The notes: generated by a model from the letters alone, not told the origin. A DNA stretch of 64,000 nt from Candidatus Cohnella colombiensis (GCA_029203125.1 CP119317.1:310001-374000); one strand, 5' to 3'. Shown: positions 1 to 10,138, counted from the stretch's first letter. A program made the numbers and translations.

Positions 1-119
1 ATTCTAGTGAAAATGCGCGCGATGCTCTCTATGATCAAGTGCTGTATATGAATAATGAAATCGCGATTAAGCGAGATGAGTTCGGCTTATCGAAGAAAGC
101 AAGGGGGAGCAGCCAATGA
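1..119 (+). CDS. 3' end of an upstream gene (partial, unknown)
   Basis: A frame is open from the window edge to a TGA at 117-119, giving about 38 C-terminal residues that end in KKARGSSQ. It overlaps the ATG of the next permease gene by four bases (ATGA), the usual sign of translational coupling in one operon. By position it could be the C-terminus of a solute-binding protein or another member of the importer operon, but the fragment is too short and polar to assign a family. Confidence 0.6.
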   Translation, partial: SSENARDALYDQVLYMNNEIAIKRDEFGLSKKARGSSQ

Positions 120-1084
120 GTAGAGCGGGAATAGATAATACGAACATACCGCAACAAACAGCTTTAATCGGGCGCCCAGCCCCTACTCGTTTTCAGCTTT
201 GGTGGCAGGAGGTTAAGAAGAATAAGCATTCTTACGTACTGATGAGCCCGTATATGCTGCTCTTCTTCCTGTTTACAGTTCTCCCTGTATGTATCGCGAT
301 CGTCATCAGTTTCACCTACTTCAACTTGCTGGAATTTCCGAAGTGGGTGGGCTGGCATAACTACAGTCGGATGTTCCTCGAGGACGAAATTTTCCTTACT
401 GCAATTAAGAATACGTTTATCTTCGCAGGGATTACCGGTCCGATCAGCTACGCGATGTGTTTCGTCTTCGCATGGCTCGTTAATGAACTGAAGCCGAAGA
501 TGAGGGCCTTCATGACGCTAGCCTTCTATGCACCATCCATTTCAGGTAACGTCTTCTTCATCTGGCTCATTATTTTCTCAGGTGACCGTTACGGATTTAT
601 GAACGGCTTCTTGCTTGAGCTTGGTTTCATCAATGAGCCGATCCAATTTTTAAGAGATGAGCATTACGTGCTTTGGATCGTACTGATCGTACAGTTATGG
701 CTTAGTCTCGGTGTCAGCTTTCTGGCCTTTATTGCGGGCCTACAGACGATCGATCGCACATTGTTCGAGGCAGGCGCTGTCGATGGAATTAAAAACCGCT
801 GGCAGGAGCTCTGGTTCATCACATTACCTTCAATGCGACCACAGTTGTTGTTCGGTGCAGTTATGCAGATAACCGCCTCATTCGCCGTCGCCGACGTCTC
901 GACGCAGCTCGCCGGATTTCCGAGCGTTAACTACGCGGCGCACACGGTTGTTACACATCTTGAGGATTATGGAACGATTCGGTTCGAGATGGGTTATGCG
1001 TCTGCGATTGCAACCGTACTGTTCTTAATTATGGTCACGGTCAACATTGTTGTGCAAAAACTGCTTAGAAAAGTAGGTGAATAA
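116..1084 (+). CDS. Sugar ABC transporter permease (LplB/UgpA type)
   Basis: A 322-residue inner-membrane subunit of a carbohydrate importer. The N-terminus is cytoplasmic (about 38 residues), followed by about six hydrophobic segments typical of binding-protein-dependent permeases. The EAA loop that contacts the ATPase is visible near residues 217-243 (EAGAVDGIKNRWQELWFITLP). It starts at an ATG that overlaps the previous stop and lies six bases before the second permease, so the two should form a heterodimer. No ATPase gene is nearby, so it probably uses a shared MsmX-like ATPase. Substrate cannot be read from sequence. Confidence 0.9.
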   Translation: MSRAGIDNTNIPQQTALIGRPAPTRFQLWWQEVKKNKHSYVLMSPYMLLFFLFTVLPVCIAIVISFTYFNLLEFPKWVGWHNYSRMFLEDEIFLTAIKNTFIFAGITGPISYAMCFVFAWLVNELKPKMRAFMTLAFYAPSISGNVFFIWLIIFSGDRYGFMNGFLLELGFINEPIQFLRDEHYVLWIVLIVQLWLSLGVSFLAFIAGLQTIDRTLFEAGAVDGIKNRWQELWFITLPSMRPQLLFGAVMQITASFAVADVSTQLAGFPSVNYAAHTVVTHLEDYGTIRFEMGYASAIATVLFLIMVTVNIVVQKLLRKVGE

Positions 1085-1090
1085 TTCCCG

Positions 1091-1957
1091 ATGAACACGA
1101 TATCCGCAGCCAAACAGAAGCGGTTGAACCGATCCTTCTTAGGGGATGCATCCCTCTTTCTATTCTTGTCCGTATTCGCGGCGTTCATGGTTGTACCATT
1201 GGTTTATACAGTTAGCAATGCGCTCAAGCCACTCAATGAGTTGTTCTTGTTCCCTCCGACTTTGTGGGTGCGGCATCCGTCGCTGAACAACTTTATTGAT
1301 TTGTTCCATCTGATGTCGAATTCATGGGTGCCGTTCACACGCTACATTTTCAACACGGTATTCATTACATTGGCAGGTACGCTGGGACACGTCGTATTAG
1401 CATCGGCAGCAGCATATCCACTAGCGAAGCACAAATTTCCTGGTGGAAAAATTTTGTTCTCGATCGTCGTGCTTTCCTTGATGTTCTCGCCGAAGGTTAC
1501 GAATATTCCAAACTACGTCATTATGTCTTGGTTAGGTTGGATCGATAACTATGCAGCAATCATCGTGCCTGCATTCGCATATTCACTCGGGTTATATCTG
1601 ATGAAGCAGTTTATGGAGCAAATTCCAGATGCATTGCTAGAATCGGCAAAGATTGATGGAGCGAGTGAGTACAGGATTTTCTGGCAAATTGTCATGCCAC
1701 TTGTTAAACCAGCATGGTTGACGCTGACGATCTTGTCCTTCCAAACGCTATGGGGGACGTGGGGCGGTAACTTCATCTACAGCGAGCAGTTGAAGCCGTT
1801 GCCTTACGCGCTTAATCAAATTGTACAGGGCGGTATCGTTCGTGCAGGTCCAGGCGCGGCCGTCGCTATGTTCATGATGATTGTACCTGTAACGATATTC
1901 ATCGTATCCCAGAGTAGCATCATTCAAACGATGGCTAGCTCAGGAATGAAGGAGTAG
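1091..1957 (+). CDS. Carbohydrate ABC transporter permease (MalG/LplC type)
   Basis: A 288-residue partner of the preceding permease. It has the MalG-type layout: first membrane segment near residues 22-42, a periplasmic-side loop, and further membrane segments. The EAA loop (ESAKIDGASEYRIFWQIVMP) lies near residue 184. It begins six bases after the first permease stop and ends four bases before the NHL-repeat gene. Tight spacing supports one transcript. The family is clear; the substrate is not. Confidence 0.9.
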   Translation: MNTISAAKQKRLNRSFLGDASLFLFLSVFAAFMVVPLVYTVSNALKPLNELFLFPPTLWVRHPSLNNFIDLFHLMSNSWVPFTRYIFNTVFITLAGTLGHVVLASAAAYPLAKHKFPGGKILFSIVVLSLMFSPKVTNIPNYVIMSWLGWIDNYAAIIVPAFAYSLGLYLMKQFMEQIPDALLESAKIDGASEYRIFWQIVMPLVKPAWLTLTILSFQTLWGTWGGNFIYSEQLKPLPYALNQIVQGGIVRAGPGAAVAMFMMIVPVTIFIVSQSSIIQTMASSGMKE

Positions 1958-1961
1958 AGCT

Positions 1962-3440
1962 ATGAGAATTTCTAAGTGGTTTCGGACGCTCGCGCTCTCG
2001 TCTGCTCTCTGCGTTGGAGGGTTAATGCTCGTAAGCAGCGCTCAAGCTGCAGTTCCTTATGTTGGATACACGTATGATGGTTGGAATGATCGTGTATGGG
2101 CACCTGTAGCCTACGCACCAGCTGGTGTTATAGCAGGTGAAACGCTGGGGATCGGTGTGTTCAGCAACCCGGATGATCTGTTCGTCACTGACGATAAGCG
2201 CGTTCTTATTGTGGATACAGGAAATAGTCGGATTGTCGTTCTGGATGAACAGTATCGCTTACTGCAAGTAATCGACTCGTTTACCTATGAGGGAAAAGAA
2301 GATAAGTTCAACAAGCCAACAGGCGTCTTCGTAACACCAGACAATGAAATCTATGTTGCAGATACGGACAATCATCGTGTCGTCCGTATGAGCTTTGAAG
2401 GACAATCGGATCACATTATTGTAGCGCCATCATCTGAGTTTTTTGCTACAGGCTTTGTATTCGAACCGAAGAAGATTGTAGTAGATTCAGCAGAACGCGT
2501 GTATGTCATTGCCAATCGGGTATTTGATGGCATCATGCAGTTTGATAGCAAAGGGAACTTTGAAAACTACTTTGCCGCAAATAGGGTTAAGTATAGCGTT
2601 GGCGACTATGTGTGGAAAAAGTACTTGTCTACGAAGGAGCAACAGTCACGGACGGTTCAATTTATTCCGACAGAGTACTTGAGTATGGATATCGATAAGA
2701 CTGGATTCGTCTATACGACTAGCGTCGATGACACGTCAGCTGGTCCGAAGCCAATCCAACGTCACAATCCTACCGGCACGGACGTACTCATTCGTCAAGG
2801 GTTTGCCAATCCTTTCGGAGACTTGCGTTATGGACCTGCAGGTCCATCGCGATTGATCGATATCAATGTTGGTCCAGACGGCACTTACAGTACAGTCGAC
2901 TACAAGCGAGGCAGAGTGTTCACTTACGACTCTGAAGGTAAGTTGCTTTACATCTTTGGAGGTATAGATGATCGTGTGGGTACGTTCCGTGAGCCTTCTG
3001 CGGTAGAGAGAATCGGAGATTCCTATCTGGTGCTCGACAAAAATTTGCAACGGATGACAATCTTTAATGTTACGCATTTTGGTCAATTGATGAACGATGC
3101 GGTTCACTATCATTACATTGGGGATGAAGAGAAAGCAGCCGAGCTATGGCGAGAAATATTGAGCCTGGACGCGAACTTGGATATCGCTTATAGCGGTGTG
3201 AGTAAATCCATGGTTCGCGAGGGTGACAACGAGAATGCGGCTGACTACGCGAAGTATGGTATGGATCGCAAATCGTATTCGAAGGCATATAAGGGCTTAC
3301 GGAAAGAGGTATTGAAGGAAAACTTCAATGCGATTCTTACGACGATTTTAGTGCTAGCGATCGCGACCTTTGTGCTCGTGCAAATACGGAAATACAGAAG
3401 AAGGAAAGGGGGGGCTACACATGTGGAAAGCGCGGATTAA
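1962..3440 (+). CDS. Exported NHL-repeat beta-propeller protein with C-terminal membrane anchor
   Basis: This 492-residue protein has a signal peptide (about residues 1-29, ending SAQA). NHL-type repeats follow near residues 64-105, 112-145, 165-205 and 295-335, each with the pattern of a P..V.V/D...Y..D..N.R/V strand set. A helical TPR-like stretch lies near 377-440 (DEEKAAELWREILSLDAN). One membrane segment near 455-476 precedes a basic tail, so most of the protein should face outside. NHL propellers usually bind ligands or partners and are not transporters themselves. Its place between permeases and DUF5696 suggests a surface accessory role in glycan capture; this is inference. Confidence 0.75.
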   Translation: MRISKWFRTLALSSALCVGGLMLVSSAQAAVPYVGYTYDGWNDRVWAPVAYAPAGVIAGETLGIGVFSNPDDLFVTDDKRVLIVDTGNSRIVVLDEQYRLLQVIDSFTYEGKEDKFNKPTGVFVTPDNEIYVADTDNHRVVRMSFEGQSDHIIVAPSSEFFATGFVFEPKKIVVDSAERVYVIANRVFDGIMQFDSKGNFENYFAANRVKYSVGDYVWKKYLSTKEQQSRTVQFIPTEYLSMDIDKTGFVYTTSVDDTSAGPKPIQRHNPTGTDVLIRQGFANPFGDLRYGPAGPSRLIDINVGPDGTYSTVDYKRGRVFTYDSEGKLLYIFGGIDDRVGTFREPSAVERIGDSYLVLDKNLQRMTIFNVTHFGQLMNDAVHYHYIGDEEKAAELWREILSLDANLDIAYSGVSKSMVREGDNENAADYAKYGMDRKSYSKAYKGLRKEVLKENFNAILTTILVLAIATFVLVQIRKYRRRKGGATHVESAD

Positions 3441-4041
3441 GTATCCCTTTTACGTCGTCCTCCATCCGTTTAAAGGGTTCTGGGATTTGAAGTATGAGAG
3501 GCTAGGAACTTTAGGCATTGCAATGGCAATCCTGTTCCTAGTGTCTTTGGCAGAGATGTTCCAATATCAGTACGCAGGCTTTGTAGTAAACAAAAACCCA
3601 CCGATGTCGTTCAATAGCTTAATTCAATTAAGAAACATCATATTGCCGTTTTTTCTCTGGTGTGTAGCAAACTGGTCGTTAACAACTTTGATGGATGGCG
3701 AAGGGAAATTTAAAGAAATCATCATCGCAACAGCCTATTCAACTCTTCCAATCTTTCTGTTATTCGTGCCTGCAACGATATATAGCCGATTTATAACGTT
3801 GGAAGAAACAGCATTTTACTATTACTTGAATACGTTTGCGATTATTTGGTTTATGTATTTGCTGTTTGTTGCAACGATGACAGTCCATCAATATACCGTT
3901 GCGAAGACTTTGGTGACCATTTTCCTAACGATCGTCTGTATGGGCTTTATTATCTTCCTCGGTATGCTTTTCTTTAGCTTAATTCAACAGATGTACAGCT
4001 TTTTCTATACGATCTATCGAGAATTGCAATTTCGAAATTAG
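3421..4041 (+). CDS. YIP1-family membrane protein
   Basis: I start this at the ATG at 3421 (MWKARIKYPFYVVLHPFKGFWDLKYE), which follows a G-rich ribosome site and overlaps the NHL gene by 20 bases; an upstream in-frame start at 3370 would lack such a site. The 206-residue product has an amphipathic N-terminus of the YIP1 kind (hPF.GFWDLKYE) and about five hydrophobic segments. YIP1-family proteins in Paenibacillaceae often sit next to sugar importers, with no established function. Overlap with its neighbour implies co-translation. Confidence 0.75.
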   Translation: MWKARIKYPFYVVLHPFKGFWDLKYERLGTLGIAMAILFLVSLAEMFQYQYAGFVVNKNPPMSFNSLIQLRNIILPFFLWCVANWSLTTLMDGEGKFKEIIIATAYSTLPIFLLFVPATIYSRFITLEETAFYYYLNTFAIIWFMYLLFVATMTVHQYTVAKTLVTIFLTIVCMGFIIFLGMLFFSLIQQMYSFFYTIYRELQFRN

Positions 4042-4055
4042 GGGGGCCGAACGAA

Positions 4056-6590
4056 TTGAAAAAGAAACTTACGATTGGTGCGATCGTTGCGGTCGTTGTG
4101 TTCGGCCTCGCCTTCTGGGTTTATTGGATTTCGAGATCCGTACCTGCACTAGAAGTGTTGCCGGATTTACGTAATGTAACGAACAATGCAGCGAGTGAAA
4201 CGTACACGAAGCCAACGATTCCGCTAGAAGGAATGGAAGGCATCGCCTCGAACGGCAAGCTATCGTTGTACATGGATAAGGAAACAATGGCGGTCGCTAT
4301 TCGCGATCAAAGTGGTAAAATTTGGAGATCGAATCCAGAGAAGCTAGCCGAAGATGAGCTCGCCAATGCATCGGTTAAAGATCAGATGTCCTCTCAGGTG
4401 CTAATTAGCTACAGTAACATGACTGGACAAGAAGCGACGAAGACGTCTTATCAAGATAGCGTACTGCTTGGTCAAGCTGTTGCTGAGCCGATTGAAGGTG
4501 GCGTAAGAGTCACTTACACGATGGGGAAGGCAACCAATGCGATTGATGCATTGCCCGTAAGTATAAGCGCTGAGCGTTATCAGATGTTAATCCTTGATAA
4601 AGTCGGAGAGAAGTATAAGCGCTACCTCACGGTAGGCTACAAGAATGATTCCAACCCGGATGTCTATGTCCGTAACGATCGTGAATTGACCGCAATCAAG
4701 CTGACGAAGGTTGTTGAAGCTTTCAAGGAAGCGGGATATACACCAGATGATCTGGCCATTGATAATGGCAGCTCTGGTGTGAATGGTGATCGTGAGGTGT
4801 TCACTGTTCCGGTCGAATATACGATTCAAGGAGATCAATTCGTAGCGAAAATTGCATCGAGCGGCATACAGTTTCCGAAGTCGTTCCAACTCACAGACAT
4901 TGCGCTATTACCCTACTTTGGCGCTGCGGATTTGCAAGATGAGGGATATATGTTCGTACCGGACGGGATTGGCAGCTTAATTCATCTGAATAATGGCAAG
5001 GAGCGTTATGAAAATTATATTCAGCCCGTTTATGGCGATGATGGCGGTACGTGGAATGGTGAGTATGATGACGATCCGACTGTTGAACCGATTCGGATGC
5101 CTGTATATGGCTTGAAGAAGCAAGGTGCAGCATTCCTTGCCATAATTGATCAGGGCGAAGCGGTAGCATCGATCCATGCAGAAGTAAGCCGGTCGAAGAG
5201 CTCTTATAATAGCGTATATGCAAGCTTCCTGCTTGTGGCGAAGGAGAAAATTAATCTCTCAGCGACAACAGCAGATTCAAGCACGAAGTCCAAAACAATT
5301 CCTGTTTTCCAGCAACGCCCTGTGTACTCAGACTTTAGCATACGTTATGGATTTCTATCGGATGATTCAGCGGACTACATGGGAATGGCAACGTATTATC
5401 GCAACTACTTGCAACGCAATCAAGTGTTGACGAAGCTTGAGGAAAAGGCCGATACGCCTTTCTATCTGGAGGTCGTTGGAGGCATTACGAAGCGCGAGTC
5501 GTTACTCGGTGTTCCGTACCAAGCGGTTATTCCACTCACGACCTTCGATGAGACGAAGTCGATTATCAGTACATTAAAGCAACAGGATGTTTCCACATTG
5601 AAGGTTCGCTTGTCCGGTTGGTTTAATAAGGGAGTTACACACGGAATCGCTGATCATATCAAGATTGACGGTGTATTAGGTGGAAAGAGCGGGTATAAAG
5701 ATTTAGTCTCCTATGCGAACGATGAGAATATTACGTTGTACCCTGACGTCTCATTCTCCCATCTCTACTATGATGCTTCAAATGGAAGGTACACAGACTC
5801 CAAAGCAGTTGTCAGACAAGTTAATCGACTAACAGCATGGGTGTGGGAGCGTACAGATTGGGCGAGACCGCTGTCAGCTCGACTTATCCCGCATGTCGTT
5901 AGTGAATTCCTCGATTCCTATGAGAAGTATGGGACAACAGGAATTTCGCTGCGCAATATGGGTCACATGCTCGAAGGCGATTATCGCAGAAATAACGTCG
6001 TCGACCGCGTTCAAGCGCAGAAAATTTATGAGGATGAGTTTGGTGTCATTCAAAGCCAGTTGCCTGATGTTATGGTCGACGGCGGTAATATCTATAGCTT
6101 GCCCTATGCAAAAGATATTGTAGAAGCACCAATGACGAACAACGGCTATAACTTGACGGATGAAGCTGTGCCGTTCTACCAGCTTGTACTTCATGGTTTT
6201 GTAGATTACACAGGAACAGCATTGAACTTAGTTCCAGATGCGGATTCAAAGCGATATATTCTGAACTCACTCGAATACGGTTCGAATGTGTATGTGAAGT
6301 GGATCTACGCCGACAACTCAGAAATTAAGGATACCTTTTTCCTCCATCTCTACTCTGTTAACTATGAGGTTTGGTTGGATGAGGCGGTTGCCGCTTACAA
6401 GACGGTCAATGAAGTGCTTAAAGATGTACGCGACAAGCCAATCGTGAACCATGAGAAGCTAGCCGACAACGTCTATCGTACAACTTATGAGGGTGGCAAG
6501 AAGATCACTGTCAACTACAACCCATTCGCAGTGAAGATCGATGGCCAAGACATCCCGGCCCAAGATTTCTACGTTGGAGGTCAGGCCTGA
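4056..6590 (+). CDS. Membrane-anchored DUF5696-type protein, possible glycoside-active enzyme
   Basis: The start is TTG at 4056, nine bases after a GGGGGG ribosome site. The 844-residue product has an N-terminal membrane anchor (about residues 5-27) and then a long extracellular part. The first half looks beta-rich. The second half (from about residue 440, GMATYYRNYLQRNQVL) has the alternating helix/strand pattern of a TIM-barrel, including a WxxR-rich stretch and an acidic segment (VMVDGGNIYSLPYA). I recognise it as DUF5696-like from overall composition and context; no catalytic residues are proven. The last base of its TGA overlaps the next ATG. A surface enzyme feeding the flanking importers is the most likely role, by inference. 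Confidence 0.65.
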   Translation: MKKKLTIGAIVAVVVFGLAFWVYWISRSVPALEVLPDLRNVTNNAASETYTKPTIPLEGMEGIASNGKLSLYMDKETMAVAIRDQSGKIWRSNPEKLAEDELANASVKDQMSSQVLISYSNMTGQEATKTSYQDSVLLGQAVAEPIEGGVRVTYTMGKATNAIDALPVSISAERYQMLILDKVGEKYKRYLTVGYKNDSNPDVYVRNDRELTAIKLTKVVEAFKEAGYTPDDLAIDNGSSGVNGDREVFTVPVEYTIQGDQFVAKIASSGIQFPKSFQLTDIALLPYFGAADLQDEGYMFVPDGIGSLIHLNNGKERYENYIQPVYGDDGGTWNGEYDDDPTVEPIRMPVYGLKKQGAAFLAIIDQGEAVASIHAEVSRSKSSYNSVYASFLLVAKEKINLSATTADSSTKSKTIPVFQQRPVYSDFSIRYGFLSDDSADYMGMATYYRNYLQRNQVLTKLEEKADTPFYLEVVGGITKRESLLGVPYQAVIPLTTFDETKSIISTLKQQDVSTLKVRLSGWFNKGVTHGIADHIKIDGVLGGKSGYKDLVSYANDENITLYPDVSFSHLYYDASNGRYTDSKAVVRQVNRLTAWVWERTDWARPLSARLIPHVVSEFLDSYEKYGTTGISLRNMGHMLEGDYRRNNVVDRVQAQKIYEDEFGVIQSQLPDVMVDGGNIYSLPYAKDIVEAPMTNNGYNLTDEAVPFYQLVLHGFVDYTGTALNLVPDADSKRYILNSLEYGSNVYVKWIYADNSEIKDTFFLHLYSVNYEVWLDEAVAAYKTVNEVLKDVRDKPIVNHEKLADNVYRTTYEGGKKITVNYNPFAVKIDGQDIPAQDFYVGGQA

Positions 6591-7501
6591 TGAAAACATC
6601 GAAACGAACTTTTGAGCAGAAGAAGGCGCAAACCGGGATGGTTTTCCTCATTCCGTGGGTTCTTGGATTTTTATTTTTCTTCGCTGTACCGATTTACAAC
6701 TCGATTTTGTACAGCTTTAATGAGCTCAAAGCATCTGATACCGGCTACTCCTTGACGTTCAAGGGCTTAGCTAACTACAACAAAGCACTGTTCGTTGATG
6801 CGAATTTCGTACGTGACTTAACATCAGTTATTTCGCAAACGGTCATCAATGTGCCACTTATTATTATTTTTAGTTTGTTCGTGGCCGTGCTGCTTAATCA
6901 GAAGTTTTTCGGACGTGCGTTCGCACGAGCGATCTTCTTCTTACCGGTTATTCTAGCGTCGGGTATAGCAATCAGTATTTCAAATGCAGGGTTCATGCAG
7001 CAGATTATGCAAGCGAGTATGGCGAACACGGATCCGACGGGAGCATCTGCTTCTGGATTGCTAGAAAGTATCGAGCTACGAGTCATGTTGCTTGATTTAG
7101 GAGTAAGTGAATCGATCGTAGCGTACTTGTCCGGTGCGGTAGATCGTATATATGAAATCATTAGCCAATCAGGTGTACAGATTTTAATCTTCTTGGCTGG
7201 TTTACAATCGATCTCGCCATCGCTTTATGAAGCTTCTAAGATTGAAGGGGCAACAGGCTATGAAGCATTTTGGAAAATTACATTCCCTATGGTAAGCCCG
7301 CTCATTCTAACAAACTTGATTTATTCCATTATCGATTCATTCATGAATAACAAGATTACACAAACAGTCGATACGACTGCATTCAAAAACTTGGATTTCG
7401 GACTTAGCTCTGCAATGTCATGGATCTATTTTACGCTCATTGCAATTATTCTCGTCATTAGTACGTTCATTGTATCTAGAAGAGTGTTCTATCACGATTA
7501 A
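6590..7501 (+). CDS. Sugar ABC transporter permease, second pair, first subunit
   Basis: A 303-residue MalF/UgpA-type permease whose ATG overlaps the DUF5696 stop by one base. It has six predicted membrane segments; an EAA loop near residue 214 (EASKIEGATGYEAFWKITFP) marks the ATPase contact. An unusually long loop between about residues 140 and 185 separates the middle segments. It lies just before its MalG-type partner. A second permease pair within one operon suggests either two importers for related oligosaccharides or one duplicated system. Confidence 0.9.
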   Translation: MKTSKRTFEQKKAQTGMVFLIPWVLGFLFFFAVPIYNSILYSFNELKASDTGYSLTFKGLANYNKALFVDANFVRDLTSVISQTVINVPLIIIFSLFVAVLLNQKFFGRAFARAIFFLPVILASGIAISISNAGFMQQIMQASMANTDPTGASASGLLESIELRVMLLDLGVSESIVAYLSGAVDRIYEIISQSGVQILIFLAGLQSISPSLYEASKIEGATGYEAFWKITFPMVSPLILTNLIYSIIDSFMNNKITQTVDTTAFKNLDFGLSSAMSWIYFTLIAIILVISTFIVSRRVFYHD

Positions 7502-7513
7502 GGAGGGTTGGCT

Positions 7514-8548
7514 ATGAACAACGATACGAGTATTACGGCCCCCTCCGGGGAAGCTGTCAAAGCATCAACGGATCAAAATACACTTTGGTATGCGATTAAA
7601 CTTAGGGTTTTTAACTTGGATAAGTGGTCAAGATGGATTTGGTCGATCGTAAGGGCAATTCTCCTTATTGGGATGGGCTTCGTCATCTTATATCCGATCT
7701 TGTTGAAGATTTCTGCATCATTTAAATCGATGGATGATCTATATAATCCAACGGTTATGTGGGTGCCACAGTCTTTCACTTTGGAAAATTTCAGAACAGC
7801 CATTGATGTGATGAAGTATTATGACGCTATCATTAACAGCTTTTCTCTTGCTGCAGTGACGACGATTTTGCAAACATTCAGCTGTGCGTTAGCGGGATAT
7901 GCCTTCGCTAAGCTTCCTTTTAAGGGAAGCAAACTCTTGTTTGCTGGGGTTGTATTAACGATTCTCGTACCGCCACAGACGATTCTAGTTCCGATGTATA
8001 TTAATTTTAAGGATTTTGATTTCTTTGGACTAATTACGTTATTTAAAGGTAGTGGAATTAATCTACTTGATTCCTATTGGCCCTTCATCCTAACTGCTGC
8101 AACAGGGAATGCACTGAAGTCGGGATTGTTCATCTATATTTTCCGGCAGTTTTTCCGGGGGATCTCGAAGGAAATTGAAGAGGCTGCGTTCGTGGATGGC
8201 GCAGGGATCTACAAGAGCTTCATACGGATAATGCTACCGAATGCGATTCCAGCTATGGTAACGGTCATGCTGTTCGCCTTTGTATGGCAATGGAATGATA
8301 CGTTCGTCACATCGAACTTTTTGCCTAATATGAACACGCTAACGACTGCAACGCTTAGCTTGCCGTATAAACTAAACGTCTTGCTCGGTACTGGGGCAGG
8401 AGGTGGCAGTACGCAGGTTGACCCATTCCTAGCCTCTATGCTCGTAGATACAGGCTTGTTGCTTTCAATTTTACCGCTCATTATTATGTACTTCTTCGTC
8501 CAACGCTACTTCGTTGAAAGTATTGACCGCGCAGGTCTCGTAGGTTAA
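7514..8548 (+). CDS. Carbohydrate ABC transporter permease, second pair, second subunit
   Basis: I choose the ATG at 7514 because an AGGAGGG site at 7501-7507 gives a six-base spacing; the in-frame TTG at 7508 would be too close. The product (344 residues) has a long hydrophilic N-terminus, MalG-type membrane segments, and an EAA loop (EEAAFVDGAGIYKSFIRIMLP). A glycine-rich loop near residue 295 (GTGAGGGS) is an insertion not seen in the shorter permease of the first pair. It forms the transmembrane pore with the preceding gene product. Confidence 0.9.
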   Translation: MNNDTSITAPSGEAVKASTDQNTLWYAIKLRVFNLDKWSRWIWSIVRAILLIGMGFVILYPILLKISASFKSMDDLYNPTVMWVPQSFTLENFRTAIDVMKYYDAIINSFSLAAVTTILQTFSCALAGYAFAKLPFKGSKLLFAGVVLTILVPPQTILVPMYINFKDFDFFGLITLFKGSGINLLDSYWPFILTAATGNALKSGLFIYIFRQFFRGISKEIEEAAFVDGAGIYKSFIRIMLPNAIPAMVTVMLFAFVWQWNDTFVTSNFLPNMNTLTTATLSLPYKLNVLLGTGAGGGSTQVDPFLASMLVDTGLLLSILPLIIMYFFVQRYFVESIDRAGLVG

Positions 8549-8723
8549 ATTGCGCATTAATCGTCCGGAGGGTGATTGGTGCGAATGTATAATCTGTGGG
8601 GCTAAATGTATCGTTACAAGGATTGTCTGTATACGGGGTTGCAACCTACAATAACATTGAACCACCATTTACTAGTTCGGTTATCCGAGACGTGAAATGG
8701 AATTATAAAGGGAGGTATGAAAG

Positions 8724-10112
8724 TTGAAACAAACAAGAAAGCTGCTATTACTCGCTCTAGCGCTCGTGTTTGCCTTTACATTGGCTGCATGTGGTGGATC
8801 AAGCAAGAACAACGATTCAAGTCCTTCGGTAAGTTCAACTACACCTAGCGAGAGCTCCGTTGAACCAAGCCCAAGCCCGGATGAGCCGTCAGCGTCATCT
8901 GATGAAATGGAATTTGATTTAGGTGGTCGTACGATTACAATCGCAGCATGGTGGGATGCGACACCAGCAGGCAACACGCCAGCTGAGCAACAAATCCTTC
9001 AGAACATTCAAGATCTTCAAAAGAAATTCAACTTTACTTTGAAATATGAGAACGTTGCTTACGACCAAATCGCTGAGAAAACAATCAGCTCCGTGCTTGC
9101 TGGTCAACCGTTCGCAGACATTGTTCGCTTAGCACGCGGTATGTCTTTCCCAGGGATGGTCACGAAAGATATTCTTCTTCCGCTTGATGATATTTTGACA
9201 GCAAGCGGCACAGATAAAGAAACTTTCCTGAGCCCATTCAACACAACTGCTTCCACTTTCGGTGGCAAATTGTACGGATGGGGAGATAACCCTTATTTCG
9301 ATTACAGTGGTATTGTTTACAATCGTACATTACTTCAAAAGCTGGGTATGACTGATTTAGCAACATACGTGAAGGATGGCACTTGGACTTGGGATAAGTT
9401 CAAAGAAATTGCTAACCAAGCAACGCAAGGCGACAGCTTCGGATTTGTTGACTTTACTTCCGATTTCCTTGATTTCGCTCTTGCATCTAATGGTGTAGAC
9501 CTTGTAGACTTGGCAGCGAACAAGCAATCGCTTGATAACCCTAAAGTTCTTGAGTCGATGCAATTTACGCAAGATGTTATGAACGCTAAGTTCTTCCCTC
9601 CAGGAACACGTAGCGACTGGCAATATCCAGGTGCTGCATTCCGTAAAGGTAACGTATTAATGTATGCGGCGTTCAACTGGATGACGCAATCTGTTAAGCA
9701 AGATATGGGCGATGTAGATATCGGTTTCGTTCCATTCCCTAAAGGTAAGTCAGAAGACAAGTTTGTTACGAACGCAACTGATCCTAGCTACTATGTAATT
9801 CCTAAGGGCGTTAAAGATCCTGAGAAGGTAATGTATATCTATCGCAAGATTTATGACGTACCTCCATCAGAAGAATATCCAGGTCAAGACAAGCTAGAAG
9901 CGACGTTTACGAATCAAGACGATATCGATTCCGCAATCGAAGCTTCGAAGCACTTGAAAGTTATGGACTACAAATTGTTGATGTCCATTTACTCGGGTGA
10001 TTTCTATGCGATGGTTGACGAGTTGACGAACGGTGAGGCATCGCCTGCTTCTGCAGTTGAAGCTCGCAAAGAAATTTTCCAAAAAGCGTTGGACGACACG
10101 TTCGGCAGCTGA
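8724..10112 (+). CDS. Solute-binding lipoprotein of a sugar ABC importer
   Basis: The start is TTG at 8724, following GGGAGG at 8710-8715; the nearby ATG at 8717 is out of frame. The 462-residue product has a lipoprotein signal with lipobox LAAC near residues 20-23, then a Ser/Pro/Glu-rich linker, then a family-1 extracellular binding fold (ITIAAWWDATPAGNT at the start of the domain, WTWDKFKEIANQ later). It should be anchored outside the membrane and deliver an oligosaccharide to the permeases upstream. A 175-base gap separates it from the permeases, and a hairpin terminator follows. Confidence 0.9.
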   Translation: MKQTRKLLLLALALVFAFTLAACGGSSKNNDSSPSVSSTTPSESSVEPSPSPDEPSASSDEMEFDLGGRTITIAAWWDATPAGNTPAEQQILQNIQDLQKKFNFTLKYENVAYDQIAEKTISSVLAGQPFADIVRLARGMSFPGMVTKDILLPLDDILTASGTDKETFLSPFNTTASTFGGKLYGWGDNPYFDYSGIVYNRTLLQKLGMTDLATYVKDGTWTWDKFKEIANQATQGDSFGFVDFTSDFLDFALASNGVDLVDLAANKQSLDNPKVLESMQFTQDVMNAKFFPPGTRSDWQYPGAAFRKGNVLMYAAFNWMTQSVKQDMGDVDIGFVPFPKGKSEDKFVTNATDPSYYVIPKGVKDPEKVMYIYRKIYDVPPSEEYPGQDKLEATFTNQDDIDSAIEASKHLKVMDYKLLMSIYSGDFYAMVDELTNGEASPASAVEARKEIFQKALDDTFGS

Positions 10113-10138
10113 TTAATGAAATAATTATTCGTATCCAA

